Origin: Cardiobacterium hominis
GTDB lineage: Bacteria; Pseudomonadota; Gammaproteobacteria; Cardiobacteriales; Cardiobacteriaceae
NCBI RefSeq assembly: GCF_900637305.1
Contig: NZ_LR134365.1
Location: forward strand, 1,357,501-1,421,500
DNA: 64,000 nt
Direction: 5' to 3'
The translations under genes and the position numbers were made by a program. The notes under the pieces were generated by a model. That model searched no databases. It was not told the origin of the DNA and saw only the letters and a list, made by a program, of their open reading frames with translations. Below, piece after piece: positions 57,953 through 64,000 of this stretch (its first letter is position 1; each line of letters opens with the position of its first letter).

Positions 57953-57989
57953 ATTTACATACTCTTGAGCGCTCAGGGTGTATGTAAAT
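57953..57989. repeat. GAGCGCTC-centred palindrome, copy 2
   Basis: ATTTACATAC (57953-57962), 4 bases, GAGCGCTC (57967-57974), 5 bases, GTATGTAAAT (57980-57989). The 10-bp arms are perfect inverted repeats and the centre is itself palindromic. Same layout as copy 1 at 41541-41576. It lies upstream of clpP. Confidence 0.8.
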
Positions 57990-58069
57990 GAAGGGTGGTG
58001 ATGGTGAGGCAGATGGCGTCGTGAAAGCTGTGGGCTAGCGGTTTTTTGGCGATAGCACCAATAAATGAA

Positions 58070-58087
58070 GGGCAGCCAAGGCTGCCC
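58070..58087 (-). terminator. Terminator of tig
   Basis: GGGCAGCC-TT-GGCTGCCC on the minus strand, followed by TTCATTTATT. Confidence 0.75.
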
Positions 58088-58105
58088 CGGATGCGGGATT
58101 AGTGC

Positions 58106-59422
58106 TTAGGCACGTTGTTGGCCCAGCGCCATCACTTCCTGGAAGGTTTTGTCTTCTTCGCTGACTTGGGCTTGGGTGTAAAGCTGGTCAATCAGCTGTT
58201 CTTCAAGAATGGCAGCTTCCAGACGGCGCAGGGTTTCCTGGTCTTTTTTGTACCAGTCGACGACTTCTTGCGGGTCTTCGTAGGTAGCAGCGATGGACTG
58301 GATACGGGCATCAACACGTGCCTGATCCACTTCCAGTTTGCGATCGTCGAGCAGTTTGTTCACGAGGAGGCTCAGGCGGACACGGTTGCGTGCCGGTTCG
58401 TCGAAGATGCGGGCAGCCAGTTCGCGGCGCTGTTGTGCGTCCGGGATTTGCCGCTCCAGTTGCATATCGTGTGCCATGCGCTCGATTTCCATGCGTACCA
58501 TGCCTTCGGCGACGGTCTGTTCGGCGTTTTTCTCTAGCAGGGCATCGAACATGCGGTTGCGGCGGATGTTGCGCTGGGCGTTTTCCAGCTCGCGCGTCAT
58601 GTTGTCGCGGATGGCTTTGCGGAAGGCTTCCTGGTCGCCGCTGTCAATGCCGAAGGCTTTGATGAAGGTTTCGTTGACTTCCGGCAGTTCCAGCGCTTCC
58701 ACTTTTTTTACGGTCGCGGTGAATTGTGCGGTTTTTCCGGCAAGGTCGGCGCTGTGGTAGTCGGCCGGGAAGGCAACATCGAAGGTTTTTTCTTCACCTG
58801 CTTTGCTGCCACGGATGCCCGCTTCAAAGTCGGGCAGCATTCTGCCGTCGCCGATGATGAAGTTCATGTTTTCGCCGCTGCCGCCATCGAATGCGACGCC
58901 GTCCAGCTTGCCGACGAAATCCACGGTAACGCGGTCGGTATCTTCCGCCGCCTTGTCGGCTTCGCGGAAGGTGCCTTGTTGGCGGCGCAGGGTGGTAATC
59001 ATGTTATCCACGTCTTCGTCGCGCACTTCGCTACGCGGCAGGGTGATGCTGATTTGATCCAGACCCTTGACTTCAACTTCGGGCATGACTTCAAAAATGG
59101 CGGTGTATTTGACCGGTTCGTTGGCGGCCATGCCGGAGACGAGCTCGATTTGCGGCGAGGCGACGGGTTCGTAACCGCTTTGCTGGATGGCTTCGCGGTA
59201 GGTTTCTTCAATTACTTCACCGAGAACATCCTGGCGGACGCTGGCGCCGTATTTTTGTTTGACGACGGCAGGCGGGACCTTGCCGGGACGGAAACCGTCA
59301 ATGCGCACGCGCGGCGTGATTTCTTTGAGACGTTTGGCGACTTCTTGATCAAGACGCGCAGACGGCACTTCAACCGTTAATTTGTGCGCCAGACCTTCCA
59401 GATGTTCAACGGATGATTGCAT
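58106..59422 (-). CDS. tig: Trigger factor
   Basis: Trigger factor is the ribosome-bound chaperone and prolyl isomerase that meets nascent chains. The 438-residue protein has the ribosome-binding domain with the signature region RVRIDGFRPGKVPPAVVKQKYG. The FKBP-type PPIase domain (about 150-245, VTVDFVGKLDGVAFDGGSGEN) and a helical C-terminal domain follow. The ATG at 59420-59422 (MQSSVEHLEGLAHKLTVEV) follows GAGG; 14 more codons upstream are open but not conserved. It lies ahead of clpP and clpX as in many bacteria. Confidence 0.97.
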   Translation of the reverse strand: MQSSVEHLEGLAHKLTVEVPSARLDQEVAKRLKEITPRVRIDGFRPGKVPPAVVKQKYGASVRQDVLGEVIEETYREAIQQSGYEPVASPQIELVSGMAANEPVKYTAIFEVMPEVEVKGLDQISITLPRSEVRDEDVDNMITTLRRQQGTFREADKAAEDTDRVTVDFVGKLDGVAFDGGSGENMNFIIGDGRMLPDFEAGIRGSKAGEEKTFDVAFPADYHSADLAGKTAQFTATVKKVEALELPEVNETFIKAFGIDSGDQEAFRKAIRDNMTRELENAQRNIRRNRMFDALLEKNAEQTVAEGMVRMEIERMAHDMQLERQIPDAQQRRELAARIFDEPARNRVRLSLLVNKLLDDRKLEVDQARVDARIQSIAATYEDPQEVVDWYKKDQETLRRLEAAILEEQLIDQLYTQAQVSEEDKTFQEVMALGQQRA

Positions 59423-59476
59423 GCTATCCTCGATTAAAGCTGTGGCTATTGCCAGTAAATTCAAAATTGGAAACTA

Positions 59477-59561
59477 TGGTGCGAAAGGAGAGACTCGAAC
59501 TCTCAAGGGTTGCCCCGCTGGAACCTAAATCCAGTGCGTCTACCAGTTCCGCCACTCTCGC
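59477..59561 (-). tRNA. tRNA-Leu (anticodon TAG)
   Basis: The 85-base minus-strand gene has acceptor arms GCGAGAG and CTTTCGC. The anticodon stem CTGGA/TCCAG has loop TTTAGGT (anticodon TAG), with a long variable arm CGGGGCAACCCT, T loop TTCGAGT and an encoded CCA. It reads CUA/CUN leucine codons. No terminator lies between it and tig (54 bases), so they may share a transcript. Confidence 0.95.
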
Positions 59562-59694
59562 AAAGCGGCGCATTTAAGCACAGCACCCAGCGAAATGCAA
59601 GATGGACGGGGCGTAAATGGCGATTGCGTTGCCTTGGTAAATATGGATAATTGCGCCGTTTCTTTTCTCTATAACGAGGCGTTATTCCTTGATA

Positions 59695-60480
59695 ATGAAT
59701 ACGAGTGCGTGGGCGGATATCCGCCAGGGTATCGCCGGGTTTCGCTTGTGGCAGTCGCTGGCACGGCAGGACATCCGCCTGAAATACCGCCGCTCCACGC
59801 TGGGGCCGTTCTGGATTACCCTCAGTATGGCAGTGACGGTGTCGGCGATGGGGCCGCTTTACGGTGCGCTGTTTTCCACCGATTTGGCGGCGTTCGTGCC
59901 GCATCTGGCGCTGGGCCTCATTTTCTGGGCATTTATCGCCGGTTCTATCAGCGAATATGCGGAAACCTTTACCGCCAACGAGCATATTTTGAAGCAGTCT
60001 TATCTGCCGCTGTCAGCGCTGGTGATGCGCGTGTTTTACCGGCAACTGCTCATTTTGCTGCATAACCTGCTGATTTATCCTTTCGTGATGCTGTTTCTGG
60101 GGCTTAGCGTCAATGCCAATATTTTCTGGCTGCTGCCCGCCTTCGTGCTGGTATCGCTCAATATTATCTGGCTCGGCCTTATCATCGCCATTTTCTGTAC
60201 CCGCTTCCGCGACATGATGCCGGTCATCCAAAGCATTGTGACGCTGCTGTTTTTCGTTACGCCCATCATTTGGCAGCTGCACCAACTGCCGGAAGGGCGG
60301 CTGCATATCGCGCAAATGAACCCTTTTACTTCGCTCATTACCCTGCTGCGCGACCCGGTGCTGGGCGTTATGCCTGCGCCGCTGTACTGGCTGGTGGCGG
60401 CTGCTTTCGCCCTCGTCGGCACGGCGCTCGCGGTGTGGGTTTTCTCGCTTACCCGCAAAAAAATCACTTACTGGCTATAA
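59695..60480 (+). CDS. wzm: ABC-2 type polysaccharide export permease (Wzm/KpsM-like)
   Basis: An inner-membrane permease of 261 residues that exports a lipid-linked polysaccharide with its ATPase partner. It has the ABC-2 pattern: an N-terminal cytoplasmic region ending in QDIRLKYRRSTLGPFWITLSMAVTV, then about six helices, and the LLFFVTPIIWQLHQLPEGRL and NPFTSLITLLRDPVLG segments found in Wzm, RfbA and KpsM proteins. I use the ATG at 59695; a TTG six bases upstream has a better-placed GAGG and is an alternative. The ATPase gene starts 3 bases after its stop. Confidence 0.9.
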   Translation: MNTSAWADIRQGIAGFRLWQSLARQDIRLKYRRSTLGPFWITLSMAVTVSAMGPLYGALFSTDLAAFVPHLALGLIFWAFIAGSISEYAETFTANEHILKQSYLPLSALVMRVFYRQLLILLHNLLIYPFVMLFLGLSVNANIFWLLPAFVLVSLNIIWLGLIIAIFCTRFRDMMPVIQSIVTLLFFVTPIIWQLHQLPEGRLHIAQMNPFTSLITLLRDPVLGVMPAPLYWLVAAAFALVGTALAVWVFSLTRKKITYWL

Positions 60481-60483
60481 AAG

Positions 60484-62356
<1,873 letters not shown>

Positions 62357-62357
<1 letters not shown>

Positions 62358-63325
62358 TGAACATCGTCGCCGTCATCGTCACCCACAACCGCCGTCACGC
62401 GCTGCTGCAAACACTGGCGGCGACGCTGGCGCAGCCGTTTGCGGGCGTGGTCGTCGTGGATAACGCCTCAACCGACGGCACGCGCGAATGGCTGGAACAG
62501 TGCGATGACCCGCGCCTGCACCTCATCCTGCACACGCAAAACGCCGGTGGCGCCGGTGGCTTTGCCCTCGGCATGGCGGCGGCTCTCGCGCACTTCAACC
62601 CCGACTGGCTGCTCTGCTACGACGACGACGCCTTCCCTGCGCCCGACACCCTGCGCCAATTCAGCGCCGCAGACCTTAGCGACTGCGACAGCGCCGCCGC
62701 CGCCGTTTACTACCCCGACGGCCGCCTCTGCGAAATGAACCGTCCCAGTTACAACCCCTTCTGGCACCCGCGCAAACTGCTGCGTACCGCGCTTGGCGTC
62801 TTCACCGGGCGCGCCCGCGGCGCCTTTCACGTCACCGACAGCGCCTACCAAGGCGCAGAAGCGCTGCCCATCGACAGCTCGTCGTTTGTCGGCTTCTTCG
62901 TCCGCGCCGACTGGGTGCGCCGCCTACCGCTGCCGGAACCGGGGCTGTTCATCTACGGCGACGACGTCCTCTACACCCTGAACCTGACGAAACACGGCGC
63001 GCGCCACCGCTTCCTGCCGACGGTACGCTTCATCCACGACTGCTCCACCTTCCAGACGACGCGGCGCGGCTACCACCCGCTGTGGAAAGCCTACTTCACC
63101 TACCGCAACGGCCTGCTCATCTACCGCATGGCGGCGGGCGTGTGGTTCTACCCCGTCGCCCTGCTGAAAGCGCTCCTCTGGCTCGCCGCCGTCCGCCATT
63201 ACCGCAACAAGCGCCGCTACCTGCGCCTGTGGTGGCAGGCGGTGCGCGACGGCATCCGCCAAGACTTGAGCCGCGATCCCGCCATCATCATCCAACAATA
63301 CCAAGACGATGCACCTGCACCCTAA
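62357..63325 (+). CDS. Family 2 glycosyltransferase, likely galactofuranosyltransferase
   Basis: A 322-residue GT-A glycosyltransferase. VAVIVTHNRRHALLQTLAATL and VVVDNASTDGT are typical GT2 motifs, with the metal-binding acidic motif in CYDDDAFPAP. GGAGGFALGM and FVGFFVRADWV resemble GlfT and related galactofuranosyltransferases. The C-terminal part has helices (FYPVALLKALLWLAAV) that may associate with the membrane. Adjacency to glf supports Galf transfer, but the acceptor is unknown. Its ATG overlaps the glf stop, and its end overlaps the next gene by 17 bases. Confidence 0.87.
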
Positions 63326-64000
63326 AGCCGCGCGCAACGGCGTCATGCCCTACATGCACTGGCTGGCAAAATGCGCCGACGGTGTCAGCATCTACCTTGC
63401 CGGTGTCATCACCTTCTGGGCGTACTTCGGCTACCCCATCTGGCAGTGGGAACGCTACCAATGGATGACCGCGCTCTCCTCGCTGATGGGCGTATTTGTC
63501 TTAAGCGGCTGCGGCGTTTACCGCTCCTGGCGCGGCGCCCTGCGCGCGCCGCTCCTGCTGCGCCTCACCCAGGGATTCCTCTACCTCGCCGGAATGATAG
63601 CGGGCTACCTCTACCTCACCAAAGCAGGACACCACTTCTCCCGCCTCTGGTTCGGCATCTGGCTTGGCACCGCCTTTGCCCTGTGCATCATGAGCCGCCT
63701 CATCGCCTACTGGCTGCTGAGCCGCCTGCGCGCTTCCGGGCACAACACGCGCAGCCTCGCCCTCATCGGCAACCACGCCACCTGCCGCGAAGTCTTCCGC
63801 TCCATCCGCCGCGACCCGCTGGCGGGCTTCGTCGTGCGGCAAATCCGCCTGCTCGATGCCGACGAAGCGCTGTTTAACGACGTCGAAGACGTGCGCCGCT
63901 ACGACCCGGCGCGCGACGGCGAACCGCCCTACGACGAAATCTGGATCTGCCTGCCGCTGACCGCCGGTGATACCGTTGGCGACATCCTCGACGTCCTGCG
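63309..64000 (+). CDS. Undecaprenyl-phosphate sugar phosphotransferase, WcaJ-like (N-terminal part)
   Basis: The 230 codons present begin MHLHPKAARNGVMPYMHWLAKCADGVSIYLAGVI. Four hydrophobic helices (about residues 25-150) are followed by a CoA-binding-like domain (SLALIGNHATCREVFRSIRRDPLAGFVV ... YDEIWICLPLTAGDTVGDILDVL). This layout is that of WcaJ-type enzymes, which start glycan assembly by putting a sugar-1-phosphate on undecaprenyl phosphate. The catalytic C-terminal domain would lie beyond the window, so the subtype is uncertain. The ATG at 63309 overlaps the glycosyltransferase by 17 bases. Confidence 0.85.
   Translation, partial: MHLHPKAARNGVMPYMHWLAKCADGVSIYLAGVITFWAYFGYPIWQWERYQWMTALSSLMGVFVLSGCGVYRSWRGALRAPLLLRLTQGFLYLAGMIAGYLYLTKAGHHFSRLWFGIWLGTAFALCIMSRLIAYWLLSRLRASGHNTRSLALIGNHATCREVFRSIRRDPLAGFVVRQIRLLDADEALFNDVEDVRRYDPARDGEPPYDEIWICLPLTAGDTVGDILDVL

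Larger units (their letters stand above)
57844..58105. other. 262-bp gap between clpP and tig
   Basis: It holds the GAGCGCTC-centred palindrome (57953-57989) and the tig terminator (58070-58087), and should hold the clpP promoter. I could not assign the promoter boxes with confidence. Confidence 0.5.

Overview
The window is 64 kb of GC-rich, gene-dense bacterial chromosome from a Gram-negative gammaproteobacterium. Evidence for the Gram-negative type is lpxK, lgt, PBP1B with a UB2H-like region, a BepA-type protease and lipoprotein signals. The grpE-dnaK-dnaJ and tig-clpP-clpX-lon-HU blocks, together with cmoA/cmoB and folD, fit Gammaproteobacteria. A host-associated Cardiobacteriaceae member such as Cardiobacterium is my best guess from overall gene content, but this is an inference that a 16S or ANI search would settle. 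Nothing looks like a prophage, plasmid or CRISPR locus. Almost all genes are housekeeping, and the unusual content lies in small dispersed repeats, a few odd protein architectures and a surface-glycan locus at the right end.

Layout. 1-4 kb: the chaperone genes dnaJ (cut by the window edge), dnaK and grpE on the minus strand, with a heat-shock-like promoter in front of dnaK and a MITE-like insertion between dnaK and dnaJ. 4-8 kb: a YdbH/AsmA-like envelope protein and comEC, both carrying a translated copy of a G-rich palindromic repeat. 8-18 kb: a YccS-type FUSC protein, scpA-scpB-rluB, lipA, cmoA-cmoB, a DsbC-Sel1 fusion and xerD. 18-23 kb: a GldG/DUF4340 pair, mutM, a RhlE-type helicase, tRNA-Arg(CCG) and a YebE-like protein. 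23-28 kb: a retropepsin-like protease, bepA-like protease, H-NS-like protein, HIT protein, folD and fldB; the bepA to early folD part is clearly lower in GC. 28-36 kb: a DUF1737-acetyltransferase pair, an exported protein, lpxK, recG, mdaB-like, a TbpB/Slam-type surface lipoprotein, mutY and ferritin.

36-45 kb: an AGCS symporter, two overlapping membrane-linked GTPases, a thioesterase, tsaB, a DinG/YoaA helicase and a TPR lipoprotein. 45-53 kb: mrcB, thyA, lgt, a periplasmic cupin, an exported repeat protein, tal, a deoxyribonucleotidase, an orphan PTS IIB-like protein, tRNA-Leu(CAA) and HU. 53-59.6 kb: lon, clpX, clpP, tig and tRNA-Leu(UAG). 59.7-64 kb: an ABC-transporter-dependent polysaccharide locus with a galactofuranose signature (permease, ATPase, glf, GT2 glycosyltransferase, and the start of a WcaJ-type priming transferase).

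The parts most worth a second look are a family of G-rich palindromes that can form G-quadruplexes and are translated in two genes; the MITE that landed inside one of them with an 11-bp duplication; a second dispersed palindrome built on GAGCGCTC; the tandem GTPases, one with an altered guanine-specificity motif; the DsbC-Sel1 fusion; and the nested palindromes upstream of the bepA-like gene. I did not find a single clearly novel multi-gene defence or biosynthetic system.
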